A stretch of DNA of 64,000 nt from DOZZ01 sp963792655 (GTDB taxonomy: Bacteria; Acidobacteriota; Terriglobia; Bryobacterales; Bryobacteraceae), in NCBI GenBank assembly GCA_963792655.1, contig CAWBWU010000010.1:236479-300478 (forward strand), given 5' to 3'. A program made the position numbers and the translations under genes. This document shows positions 38,330-46,800 of the stretch, piece by piece. The stretch's first letter is position 1. Each line of letters starts with the position of its first letter. Under the pieces are notes generated by a model. It was given only the letters and a program-made list of their open reading frames with translations, was not told the origin of the DNA and did not search any database.

Positions 38330-38503
38330 CGAATAACTTTCCTCTCGCATGAATCATAGAGGATTCGTCAAGGCTCAAGCATCGACGCCCGCGGATAACT
38401 CCCCAATCAAAATGGGATTTTGGCGACCAGATTCTTCCAGTCGTTTTGCCGTGTCGTCTGTCCAATCGAAATTAGGGTCTGGACGACATTGACAGGCAAA
38501 CTG

Positions 38504-38720
38504 CGATGAAGAAACACGCTACTTGCGTCTTATCACCGCAAGGTGTTCACCGTTGACGGCAGTCCTGCTAACTCTTCAACCCCACACGCCATTCAGGGGC
38601 GCGACCGTAAGGGAGTGCATCACCTGATAGCGACTGATGCACTCCCTCACGGTCGTGCCCCTGAATCAATCTTCTAGTCCAATTCCTCCCGCCACCTTTA
38701 AAAACCCTTGCGTGGGCAGC
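38504..38720. repeat. REP-type block A with palindrome 38591-38666
   Basis: The core is a 32-base inverted repeat, ATTCAGGGGCGCGACCGTAA and on to TGCATCA, whose second arm differs at two positions; the loop is 12 bases. The flanks (ACCGTTGACGGCAG, TAACTCTTCAACCC upstream; CAATCTTCT downstream) are shared with block C. The downstream part matches the 3' end of the RAYT remnant near 38.9 kb, so it is a REP plus transposase-tail fragment. Confidence 0.75.
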
Positions 38721-38786
38721 CCTTGCCCCGCTGCAACGCTTGCGGGTTCCACCGCATTGTTCGTCTCAGATGCAACCCGACACCCC

Positions 38787-38862
38787 ATTCACGGGCGCGA
38801 CCGTAAGGGAGTGCATCACTCGATAGCGACTGATGCACTCCCTAACGGTCGTGCCCCTGAAT
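38787..38862. repeat. REP-type palindrome B
   Basis: Second copy of the palindrome (ATTCACGGGCGCGACC at the left arm, CGGTCGTGCCCCTGAAT at the right). It adjoins, and encodes the C-terminus of, the REP-associated transposase remnant on the minus strand. Confidence 0.75.
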
Positions 38863-39172
38863 CAATCTTCTGGTTCAATTCTTCCTGCCAGTTCTCTTCA
38901 AAAAACACTTGCATGGGCAGCCCTCGCCCGTGCACGTTGTATTCATTCGCCGCTGCAATGCTTGTGGGGTTCCACAAATAACGGGTGCTGCCGTGGCGAG
39001 ACCACCATCGCTTTCGAACCAGGTCAGAAGAGCGCAGCGTCCGCGTAGCGTAAGATTTGAGGCTCGTCATCGCTTGTTCCGGTTTGCAGTCACAATGTAG
39101 AACCAGGTGCACATGGTTTTGGCGCACATGTGCGGCGCACAACAGCCACCACACTCGAATTCGCGATTTCAA
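38816..39172 (-). pseudogene. REP-associated tyrosine transposase (RAYT/Y1 type), 5' truncated
   Basis: A 118-codon frame holding the C-terminal half of a RAYT transposase: HVRQNHVHLVLHCDC carries the His-x-His metal motif of the Y1 (IS200-like) fold. LKSYATRTLRS, KRWWSRHGSTRYLW and GLPMQVFFEENWQ are typical of the family. The N-terminal strand and start are missing, because a different gene frame occupies the sequence upstream. Its last codons lie in REP palindrome B. A truncated, inactive copy that explains the repeats around it. Confidence 0.75.
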
Positions 39173-39670
39173 CTAGGATTTCCTGCTGTTCTCTCTCGGG
39201 CAGATCAGGGCTAAGCCTTACTTGGATCGAATACATGAAGCCACTTCGCTCCCACCAAAGATTTGCGGGAGCACAAGACCCGCCGCAAGAAACAGCCCGG
39301 AAAATTCCCGTACGGCCATCCGAGAGTGCGACCGGCGTACCATCGGGCAGATCGCGGTCTCCGGGTGAAACGGGGGAGCCACCGAACCCGGCGGCGTAAC
39401 TAGAATTGTTCGCGTCGCGGGAATAGTAAAGTGAAATGAAATAGCCGTCCTCCCGTATCTCTCCCGACGCCAGCTTTATGCTTGTTTCCGGAACATCCTT
39501 CGGCAACGTAGAGGGCAGCAATATGGGAATCTGCGTTTTCGATTGGATCTCTTTAATAGCGGGCCTAAAGAGCCGAGCGGGCTCGTCCGCCGGCCTATTT
39601 CAGAATTGGGCCCGAAACCGCTGAGGAGGACCGCACACAGCGCGATCGTCGCCCACTTAATGATTCGCAT
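39090..39670 (-). CDS. Secreted protein of unknown function, frameshifted
   Basis: The start MRIIKWATIALCAVLLSGFG is a signal or lipoprotein-like peptide. The frame changes near 39565; in the next frame it reads AIKEIQSKTQIPILLPSTLP, then KLASGEIREDGYFISLYYSR and SDGRTGIFRAVSCGGSCAPAN with a double cysteine, and RLSPDLPEREQQEILVEIANS. The total is about 190 residues. I do not recognise the family. The last 27 codons overlap the transposase remnant, so the natural C-terminus may have been lost or altered by that insertion. Confidence 0.5.
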
Positions 39671-39723
39671 TCCAAAAAACACGTCGTCGACAGCCAAACC
39701 GAATATTAGCGTGATCGTTCTGC

Positions 39724-39950
39724 GATGAAGAAACACCGCTACTTGCGTCTTACTACCGCAGGGTGTTCACCGTTGACGGCAGCCCTGCTAACTCTTCAAC
39801 CCGACACGCTATTCAGGGGCGCGACCGTAAGGGAGTGCATCACTCGATAGCGACTCATGCACTCCCTTACGGTCGTGCCCCTGAATCAATCTTCTGGTTC
39901 AATTCTTCCTGCTAGTTCGCTTCAAAATCACTCGCATGGCAACCCTCGCC
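39724..39950. repeat. REP-type block C with palindrome 39811-39886
   Basis: About 220 bases nearly identical to block A: same upstream stretch (GTTCACCGTTGACGGCAG), same 32-base palindrome and same downstream CAATCTTCTGGTTCAATTC. It is a dispersed repeat unit, here upstream of rraA. Confidence 0.75.
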
Positions 39951-40104
39951 CCGTTGCAGTGCTGCGGTGGATTCACTCAACATCCGGGAACGATAGATTG
40001 TTGTCCTCTCGACCCTGCCCTCGCTACACCCATGCAGCCGATGGCCGTAGGGAGAGAGTGCCCCATTCAATCTGTTCGTCTCTGCGGGGAGTACTCTAAA
40101 CCGA

Positions 40105-40797
40105 ATGCAGCCTCCTACGAACGACGAAGAGTTATTCAACGTGATGCGCAAGCGGCTATTTCCTGCTGCCATCGGCGATGTACTGGACACGATGGGATTG
40201 CGGCGCCAGTTCCTTCCGCCGGCAATCCAGCCGCTCGATCACTCGATGGTTGTGGTCGGCCGCGCCATGCCGGTCCTCGAGGCCGACTATCTTCTTTGTG
40301 ACGGCGAGGAAGGCCAAACGGAGTTGAGCCGGAAACCGTTCGGGCTTATGTTGCGTGCACTCGACAGCTTGAAGCCGCACGAGGTGTATCTGGCATCGGG
40401 CGGGAGCCCTCGGTATGCTCTTTGGGGCGAACTCATGAGCACACGCGCAAGGCAACTCGGCGCCGCCGGGGCGGTGCTCAACGGGTATTCGCGCGACACG
40501 CGAGGCATCCTGTCACTGGGCTTCCCGACGTTTTCGATTGGCAGGTACGCGCAGGACCAAGGCTATCGCGGGAAGGTCGTCGATTATCGCGTACCGGTGG
40601 AAATTGACGGAGTGCTCGTGCGGCCGGGAGACATTGTCTTTGGCGATCTAGATGGCGTGTTGGTCATCCCGCAACAAGCTGAGCAGGAAGCAATCGCACG
40701 CGCACTGGAGAAAGCCGACAAAGAAAACACGGTGCGTTCGGCGATCGTCAACGGGATGAGTACAGAAGATGCATTCGCTAAGTTCGGCGTGATGTAA
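40105..40797 (+). CDS. RraA family protein (HMG/CHA aldolase-like)
   Basis: A 230-residue RraA/dimethylmenaquinone-methyltransferase-like fold. Members are aldolases for 4-hydroxy-4-methyl-2-oxoglutarate or oxaloacetate decarboxylases; the E. coli member inhibits RNase E. Visible are AAIGDVLDTMGLRRQFLP, VVGRAMPVLEADY, GAAGAVLNGYSRDTRGI (with the conserved Arg-Asp) and VLVRPGDIVFGDLDGVLVIP, the metal-binding segment with Asp. A second, decayed copy lies at 56.3 kb. With no pathway genes adjacent, the substrate is open. Confidence 0.88.
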   Translation: MQPPTNDEELFNVMRKRLFPAAIGDVLDTMGLRRQFLPPAIQPLDHSMVVVGRAMPVLEADYLLCDGEEGQTELSRKPFGLMLRALDSLKPHEVYLASGGSPRYALWGELMSTRARQLGAAGAVLNGYSRDTRGILSLGFPTFSIGRYAQDQGYRGKVVDYRVPVEIDGVLVRPGDIVFGDLDGVLVIPQQAEQEAIARALEKADKENTVRSAIVNGMSTEDAFAKFGVM

Positions 40798-40907
40798 GCG
40801 GGCGTCGTGATTGCTTCAAGACCCTGTCGCGAAGGGCCTTTTCGAGAAGGTCGACCGGAATTTCAATCGTAATTTTTCTAGCCGTTGCGTATGGAGGAAC
40901 GCAGTCA

Positions 40908-40941
40908 GGCGCGACCGAATTCATTTCGTATCGGTCGCGCC
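40908..40941. terminator. Hairpin between rraA-like gene and hppA
   Basis: A perfect 11-base stem GGCGCGACCGA / TCGGTCGCGCC with a 12-base AT-rich loop lies between two convergent genes. It shares the GGCGCGAC core with the hairpins behind the micro-peptide genes. Confidence 0.6.
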
Positions 40942-40958
40942 ATGCAATCAGGTTGACT

Positions 40959-43118
40959 CTAGATAAACAACGGCGCCGCCACCAGCGTGATCGTACTCAG
41001 CAGCTTGATCAGCACGTGCAGCGAGGGCCCTGCGGTGTCTTTGAATGGGTCGCCCACCGTATCGCCCACCACGGCGGCTTTATGCGCTTCTGAACCTTTG
41101 CCCCCGTGGTTGCCCATCTCAATAAACTTCTTGGCGTTGTCCCATGCGCCGCCGCTATTGTTCATCAGTGTTGCGAGCAGGATGCCCGTGATGGTTCCGA
41201 CCATTAAAAACGCAGCCACGGCGTACGCCCCCACGTGGAACGTGCGGAAGACAAGTCCAACGGCGACCGGACTCGCTACTGCCAGCAGGCCGGGCACGAT
41301 CATCGCCTTCAGTGCAGATCGCGTGACGATATCGACGCACGTGCCGTAGTCAGGATCGGAAGTGCCCGCCATGATGCCCGGATTTTCACGGAACTGCCGC
41401 CGCACTTCTTCGATAATCGTCTGTGCGGCCGAGCCCACTGCCTTGATCGCGAACGAGCTGAACAGGAACACCAGCATGGCCCCTAACAAGGCGCCGGTGA
41501 ATACCGGGACATTGCCGATATCAACGGTGAATGGCGCGTCGGCTGGAAGGTGCATCAGCGTGCGCACCTCATCGATGTATGCAGAAAAAAGCAGGAACGC
41601 CGCGAGTGCCGCGCTGCCGATCGCATAACCTTTGGTGAGCGCTTTCGTAGTGTTGCCGACAGCGTCCAGACGGTCGGTGCGTGTGCGAACCGCGTCCGGT
41701 TGATGCGACATCTCAACGATGCCTCCGGCGTTGTCCGTGATTGGTCCGAAGGTGTCCATGGCAAGGATGTAAGCGGCAGTCGAAAGCATACCCATCGTCG
41801 CGATCGCAGTGCCATATAGTCCTGCAGCCTGTTCGGAAACTCCGGTCAGGCCGGCGTGAATACCGAGATAGTAAGAACCCAGAATGGCGCCGGAGATCAC
41901 CAGCACCGGCAAAGCCACGCATTCAAGCCCGATCGCGAAGCCCGCGATGATGGTGGTAGCTGGTCCAGTGGTGCACGCTTCCGCGATCATCTTCACCGGG
42001 CGATAGCGGTATTCGGTGTAGTACTGCGTGATAAACACGAATAGAAAGCTCGTCATAATTCCCACGAGCCCGGCAAAGAACAGGTTCATGTTGCCGTTCA
42101 GCAACAACCAGACCGCCACCCCGAAGCCGCACATCGCCAGAGCTGTCGTCACGTAGAAACCGCGATTCAGCGCACTCATCGGGTCTTCTTCTTCGCGCAT
42201 CTTGACCACCATCACGCCAACGATGGATGCGATCAGCCCGAACGCGCGTGCCACCAGCGGAAACAAGATTCCCTTGATACCGAAGACCGGGAACAAGGCC
42301 GCACCCAGAATCATGGCGCCGACGTTCTCAGCCGCCGTCGATTCGAATAAGTCCGCACCACGGCCCGCGCAGTCGCCGACGTTGTCGCCGACCAGATCTG
42401 CGATGACCGCCGGATTGCGTGGGTCATCTTCCGGGATTCCGGCTTCGACTTTTCCAACCAGATCAGCACCCACGTCCGCGGCCTTCGTATAAATACCGCC
42501 GCCTAGCTGTGCGAACAACGCGACGAAGCTTGCGCCGAATCCGAACGCAACAATCTGTGTCGGCACTTCGGTCGGGTTATTCAACCCGTCGAACAGGAAG
42601 AACAGAAGGCCAACGCCCAGGAGTGACAACGCGACCACACTGAGGCCCGTCACTGCCCCGCCCCGCAACGCAATCTGCAGCGCGCGATTTAAACTGGTGC
42701 GTGCAGCCGAAGCGGCGCGGATGTTGCTGCGAATCGATACCCACATGCCGCTGAAACCCGCCAGCACCGAACAGAGCGCGCCGGCCACAAACGAAATGGT
42801 CATGCGCTGCGCCAGAACGCTATCGCCCTTCCCGAAGTAATACCCGACGTAAATGATCACCGCCAGCACCAGCGCCAAAGCCAAAATCGTCTTGTTCTGA
42901 CGGCGGATGAACGCTTCCGCTCCCTGCTTGATCGCATTCGAAATCTTCTGCATCTGCGGAGTTCCCGTGTCCTGGCCGACCACATAACGCGCCAGTAAAC
43001 CGGCGACCAGCAAAGACAGGAGACTGATTCCGAGCACGGCAAGCAGATAATTTTGACCGTACCCGGCCGGCTCAGTGGGTGGTTGCCAAAGAGCAGGCAG
43101 TGAGAGGAGAGATGTCAT
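40959..43118 (-). CDS. hppA: Membrane-bound proton-pumping pyrophosphatase
   Basis: A 719-residue, roughly 16-helix pump that couples pyrophosphate hydrolysis to proton export. It has the substrate loop GGGIYTKAADVGADLVGKVE, the acidic motif DDPRNPAVIADLVGDNVGDCAG and a C-terminal GDTVGDPFKDTAGPSL. The residue that decides potassium dependence is Lys here (VGNTTKALTKG rather than GNTTAA), which marks the K+-independent type. The gene stands alone, divergent from mqnC. Confidence 0.95.
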   Translation of the reverse strand: MTSLLSLPALWQPPTEPAGYGQNYLLAVLGISLLSLLVAGLLARYVVGQDTGTPQMQKISNAIKQGAEAFIRRQNKTILALALVLAVIIYVGYYFGKGDSVLAQRMTISFVAGALCSVLAGFSGMWVSIRSNIRAASAARTSLNRALQIALRGGAVTGLSVVALSLLGVGLLFFLFDGLNNPTEVPTQIVAFGFGASFVALFAQLGGGIYTKAADVGADLVGKVEAGIPEDDPRNPAVIADLVGDNVGDCAGRGADLFESTAAENVGAMILGAALFPVFGIKGILFPLVARAFGLIASIVGVMVVKMREEEDPMSALNRGFYVTTALAMCGFGVAVWLLLNGNMNLFFAGLVGIMTSFLFVFITQYYTEYRYRPVKMIAEACTTGPATTIIAGFAIGLECVALPVLVISGAILGSYYLGIHAGLTGVSEQAAGLYGTAIATMGMLSTAAYILAMDTFGPITDNAGGIVEMSHQPDAVRTRTDRLDAVGNTTKALTKGYAIGSAALAAFLLFSAYIDEVRTLMHLPADAPFTVDIGNVPVFTGALLGAMLVFLFSSFAIKAVGSAAQTIIEEVRRQFRENPGIMAGTSDPDYGTCVDIVTRSALKAMIVPGLLAVASPVAVGLVFRTFHVGAYAVAAFLMVGTITGILLATLMNNSGGAWDNAKKFIEMGNHGGKGSEAHKAAVVGDTVGDPFKDTAGPSLHVLIKLLSTITLVAAPLFI

Positions 43119-43261
43119 CGGGGATCCTTAACCTCCAGCAAGATAGCGGCTTATGCGCCGCAAGTGCAGGAAGCATATCGAAGGCAGTGACCGGAACGCA
43201 ACACAGAATACAGCTTTTCATCCCGCAGCCAACGCATCGCATCTAAGATAAAGAGAGGCTC

Positions 43262-44293
43262 ATGATCACTCGCGCGCAAGCACTGGATCTGTTTCATTCA
43301 GACGATCTGATCGCCGTTGGAATGGAGGCTGACGCGGTGCGCCGCAAGCTTCATCCGCACGGCGTGGTGTCGTACATCATCGACCGCAACATCAACTACA
43401 CCAACTTCTGCACCGAGTACTGCAGCTTCTGCGCGTTCTATCGGCCCATGGGTCACAAGGAAGGTTACGTCCTCGATCATCAGGTGATCTTCGACAAGAT
43501 TCAAGAGACGATCGATCTCGGCGGTACCGGCATTTTGATGCAGGGCGGCTTGCATCCCGACTTGAAGATCGAGTGGTACGAAGACTTGCTGCGCTCGATC
43601 AAGCAGCGCTTCAAGATTCATAACCATTGCTTCTCTGCGCCCGAGATCACGAACATCGCGGACGTGAGCGGCATCAGCCTGCATGACACGATCGCGCGGT
43701 TGCGCGATGCGGGTCTGGACTCGATTCCAGGCGGCGGGGCGGAAATTTTGGATGACGACGTGCGCTATCGCATCAGCCGCCTGAAGTGCTCCACGCAGGA
43801 CTGGGTCGATGTGCACCGCACCGCGCACGCGCTCGGGATGCGCACCACCGCGACCATGATGTTCGGCTGCGGCGAAACGCTGGAACAGCGCATGAACCAT
43901 CTGGAACTGGTGCGCCAGATTCAGGAAGACACCGGCGGCTTCACCGCCTTCATCCCGTGGACGTTTCAGCGCGATCAGACTTCCCTCGGCCGCTTCGTCA
44001 AAGAAGAGGCGACGGCGGTGGAGTATCTGAAGACGCTCGCCGTGTCGCGCGTCTATCTGGACAACATCGAGAACATCCAAAGCTCGTGGGTGACGCCGGG
44101 CCTCAAGACTTGCCAGGTCGGGTTGCGCTTCGGTGGCAACGATGTCGGCAGCATCATGATTGAGGAGAACGTAGTCTCCGCGGCAGGCACACACAACCGC
44201 GCCAGCGAAGAAGAGTTGCGCCGGTTGATACGCGACGCAGGCTTTATCCCAAAGCAGCGCGACACGTTGTACCGGACTTACTTCTTGAACTAG
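43262..44293 (+). CDS. mqnC: Cyclic dehypoxanthinyl futalosine synthase
   Basis: Radical SAM enzyme of the futalosine route to menaquinone; it cyclises dehypoxanthine futalosine. The 343 residues carry the cluster motif in NFCTEYCSFCAFYRP (CX3CX2C), then GGTGILMQGGLHPDL, PEITNIADVSG, GLDSIPGGGAEILDDDVR and TTATMMFGCGETLEQR, all typical of MqnC rather than the related MqnE. The ATG follows an AGAGAGG ribosome site. Other mqn genes are not in the window. It indicates a menaquinone-based respiratory chain. Confidence 0.93.
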   Translation: MITRAQALDLFHSDDLIAVGMEADAVRRKLHPHGVVSYIIDRNINYTNFCTEYCSFCAFYRPMGHKEGYVLDHQVIFDKIQETIDLGGTGILMQGGLHPDLKIEWYEDLLRSIKQRFKIHNHCFSAPEITNIADVSGISLHDTIARLRDAGLDSIPGGGAEILDDDVRYRISRLKCSTQDWVDVHRTAHALGMRTTATMMFGCGETLEQRMNHLELVRQIQEDTGGFTAFIPWTFQRDQTSLGRFVKEEATAVEYLKTLAVSRVYLDNIENIQSSWVTPGLKTCQVGLRFGGNDVGSIMIEENVVSAAGTHNRASEEELRRLIRDAGFIPKQRDTLYRTYFLN

Positions 44294-45253
44294 CTACGAG
44301 TTGCCGATCAGCACGCCTGCGCCAAAAACCAGCAGGCCGCCGAACATCACCTGCAAGGACGCCGACCAGAAAGGCGTGTCCATGTAACGGTGACGGATCC
44401 AGCTAATGATGATCAGCTCAACGATGACGACAATCACGGCCGCGACCAGCGCTACGTGAAAGTCGCCGATCAGGAATGGCAGCGTATGACCGAGCCCGCC
44501 GGCCGCGGTCATTAATCCGCAGACACCGCCGCGTAGCCATGGATGGCCGCGCCCCGTGAGCGCACCATCATCTGAGAGCGCTTCGGCGAAGCCCATCGAG
44601 ATGCCTGCGCCCAGCGATGCTGCCATGCCGACGAGAAAGGCATCGTGCGTACGATGCGTTGCGAAGGCAGCAGCGAAAATCGGCGCGAGCGTGGAGACCG
44701 AACCATCCATCAATCCGGCAAGACCCGGCTGCACGATTTGCAGGACAAACGTTCGCCGGCGCGCATCATTTTCATCGACGCGCGCACCGGGCGTGAGATG
44801 CTCGCGCGTCAGATCGATCGCGCTCTGCGTGTGCTGTTGTTCCGCGACTGCAAGGTCGCCTAGTAATTTGCGAATGGACGCGTCGGTTACAAGCTTTGCC
44901 GCGTTTTCGTAGAAGCGGCGCGTCTCGCCTTCCATCAACTCCATCTGCTTGCGTACGGTCTCGATGCCGAGCGGCTGCATCATCCACACCGGGCGGCGAT
45001 CGACGAATCCGCGCACGTCTTGCCTCCGCACCAGCGGAATGTGCTCGCCAAAACGCTTCCGGAAAAGTTCGATCAGACTCGAACGATGCTCAGACTCTTC
45101 AGCCTGCATTTCCTTGAAGACTTTTGCCGTTGCGGGATAAGTCTCCCGCAAGCCTTCGGAGAACTCGCCATAAATGCGTCCGTCTTCTTCTTCGAGGGTA
45201 ATCGCGAGAGCAAGAATTTCGCGCTCCGATAACTCGGAGAAGCGCTTAGCCAT
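44294..45253 (-). CDS. Membrane-bound ferritin-like / VIT1 family protein (MbfA type)
   Basis: A 319-residue fusion. Residues 1-150 form a ferritin-like diiron four-helix bundle, with glutamates in LEEEDGRIYGEF, EMQAEESEHRSSL and AVAEQQHTQSAID. Residues 165-319 form a VIT1/CCC1-type membrane domain (GLAGLMDGSVSTLAPIFAAAF, AASLGAGISMGFAEALSDDG, then three helices). In alpha-proteobacteria such MbfA proteins export iron and limit peroxide stress. A dps gene lies 1 kb away on the same strand, which fits iron/oxidative-stress work. It converges with mqnC; the stops are adjacent. Confidence 0.88.
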   Translation of the reverse strand: MAKRFSELSEREILALAITLEEEDGRIYGEFSEGLRETYPATAKVFKEMQAEESEHRSSLIELFRKRFGEHIPLVRRQDVRGFVDRRPVWMMQPLGIETVRKQMELMEGETRRFYENAAKLVTDASIRKLLGDLAVAEQQHTQSAIDLTREHLTPGARVDENDARRRTFVLQIVQPGLAGLMDGSVSTLAPIFAAAFATHRTHDAFLVGMAASLGAGISMGFAEALSDDGALTGRGHPWLRGGVCGLMTAAGGLGHTLPFLIGDFHVALVAAVIVVIVELIIISWIRHRYMDTPFWSASLQVMFGGLLVFGAGVLIGNS

Positions 45254-45265
45254 GAATGCGGACCG

Positions 45266-46243
45266 TCAATTTACTCCTGCTGCACCTGACGCCGTGGCGC
45301 GCGGCAAATCTTTCCATGTGAACTTGCGTTCAATGTCTGCCACCGGTTTACCATCAGCTTCGGCATAGGGGTAGATGAAGAAGTTGAGCGGCGGACCTGC
45401 TTGCTTCGGTTGCAGTTCCAGATCACGGCCTTGCGTAAACTCCACGCGGTTCTCATCGTGCGCACCGAAGTAGTACTCGCGCTCGCTCGGATTCTTGGCG
45501 GCTTCCGATGCATCCACCGGCACCCAACCGATGCCCTGCGCGTAGAACTCGGCCCAGCAGTGATAGCCAGCGATGGTGCCGCTGCCCCGCTCGGACGGAA
45601 TCGGCACACCGATCGAGAAGCGCGCGGGAATACCCATCGCTCGCGCATAGCCGATGAAGATGGCGTGGAAGTCTGTGCAGTTGCCGCGGCGAGCATCGCA
45701 CGCGTAGTAAATGTCGCCGCGCCCCCAGCCTTTGCCGGTTTTGTCGTACTTCACGGTCGAGACCACATGGTTATAGATGGCGCGCGCCATTTCGAGATCG
45801 GTATGCGCATGCGCCGCGTCAACTACATCTTTGGCCCACTTGCGGATCGTGTCGTCGAGCGGCACCAGGCGGTCGGGCGCCAGCCAGCGTGCCTTGTCAG
45901 CCGCGCTCAATGGCTCGGGGTGCCCGGTCTTGAGCATGGCTTGGACATGCTCTTTGCGCACGCAATCGAAGCGCATCGTAATCGTGGGGTGTGCGTCGGA
46001 TTCGATCAAGAGCATGCGGTTGCCCCGCGAATCGCTCGACATCTTGTAAGGCGCGCTCGACTCAATCTGCAGATTCGAAATGTGCTGATTGGCGTCGTCG
46101 TGCGGCACCGGTATCCAGAGACGCACATCACCTTTGACTTCGGCGGGAACCGCGGCCCGGTACTCGAAACTAAACTGGCGCTCCTTCAACGGAGCAGCCG
46201 AAACACATGCACTTAAGCAGAGCAACGCAACCAGGACGCGCAT
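45266..46243 (-). CDS. Secreted transglutaminase-like protein
   Basis: A 325-residue protein with a signal peptide (MRVLVALLCLSACVSA). After an N-terminal beta domain it has the transglutaminase-core triad: Cys in RRGNCTDFHAIFIGYARAMG, His in GYHCWAEFYAQ and Asp in WVPVDASEAAKNP. Bacterial members are mostly cysteine proteases or peptide ligases acting in the envelope. It lies 12 bases upstream of the membrane ferritin gene on the same strand and could share its transcript. No specific substrate can be named. Confidence 0.88.
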   Translation of the reverse strand: MRVLVALLCLSACVSAAPLKERQFSFEYRAAVPAEVKGDVRLWIPVPHDDANQHISNLQIESSAPYKMSSDSRGNRMLLIESDAHPTITMRFDCVRKEHVQAMLKTGHPEPLSAADKARWLAPDRLVPLDDTIRKWAKDVVDAAHAHTDLEMARAIYNHVVSTVKYDKTGKGWGRGDIYYACDARRGNCTDFHAIFIGYARAMGIPARFSIGVPIPSERGSGTIAGYHCWAEFYAQGIGWVPVDASEAAKNPSEREYYFGAHDENRVEFTQGRDLELQPKQAGPPLNFFIYPYAEADGKPVADIERKFTWKDLPRATASGAAGVN

Positions 46244-46265
46244 CTCTCAATTGTAAGGTGTGTAG

Positions 46266-46766
46266 TTACGCGACCAAGCCGTCCTTCTTCTCCAGAATGT
46301 CGCGGAAGAACCACTCCTGCTTCTCGTAGTGCCGCACCATTCCGGAGAACAGATCGTTGCTGCCGGGATCGTCCGCTTCCTCTGCGGCTTTCGCACCCGC
46401 ACGCATGCCGTCGATCACCTTGAGCACGCTGGCATCTGCCTCTTCAATGAACGCGCGCATATTCTTCGGCGCGGCTGATTGTTTAATCGTGGCGTGCTGT
46501 TGGATTTCCTCGAAACGGAACAGCGGGTCCTGGCCGATCATGCGCACACGTTCGGCAAGCGTGTCGATGTCTTCGAGCACCACATCGATAAACTCGTCGA
46601 ACATCAAGTGCAGATCGCGCATGGTCGCGCCAAACGTCTGCCAGTGATAGTGCTTGTAGTTGTGATACAGGATGATCGTGTTGGCCGCTTCACGCTGCAG
46701 CGCCTCGACCACGGGCGAGTTCGCCTTATTTTCGTTCTGTGTGCCTTTGCTCTGTTTGTTCGCCAT
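46266..46766 (-). CDS. dps: Dps family DNA-protection/ferritin-like protein
   Basis: A 166-residue Dps-type mini-ferritin that oxidises Fe2+ with peroxide and protects DNA. The ferroxidase site is read from NYKHYHWQTFGATMRDLHLMFDEF (His, His, Asp) and VVLEDIDTLAERVRMIG (Glu, Asp). The N-terminus is short and Lys/Asn-rich (MANKQSKGTQNENK), usable for DNA binding. It begins the dps-transglutaminase-mbfA series on the minus strand. The gene follows RNase J by 34 bases. Confidence 0.9.
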   Translation of the reverse strand: MANKQSKGTQNENKANSPVVEALQREAANTIILYHNYKHYHWQTFGATMRDLHLMFDEFIDVVLEDIDTLAERVRMIGQDPLFRFEEIQQHATIKQSAAPKNMRAFIEEADASVLKVIDGMRAGAKAAEEADDPGSNDLFSGMVRHYEKQEWFFRDILEKKDGLVA

Positions 46767-46800
46767 GGTTCCAGCCTAAATGGATTCTGTTCCAGCGCGT

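Noticed and set aside
38591..39886. A CRISPR array, because of regularly similar repeats
   Set aside because: The repeats are palindromes about 200-1000 bases apart with duplicated flanks, not short direct repeats with uniform spacers, and no cas genes are present.
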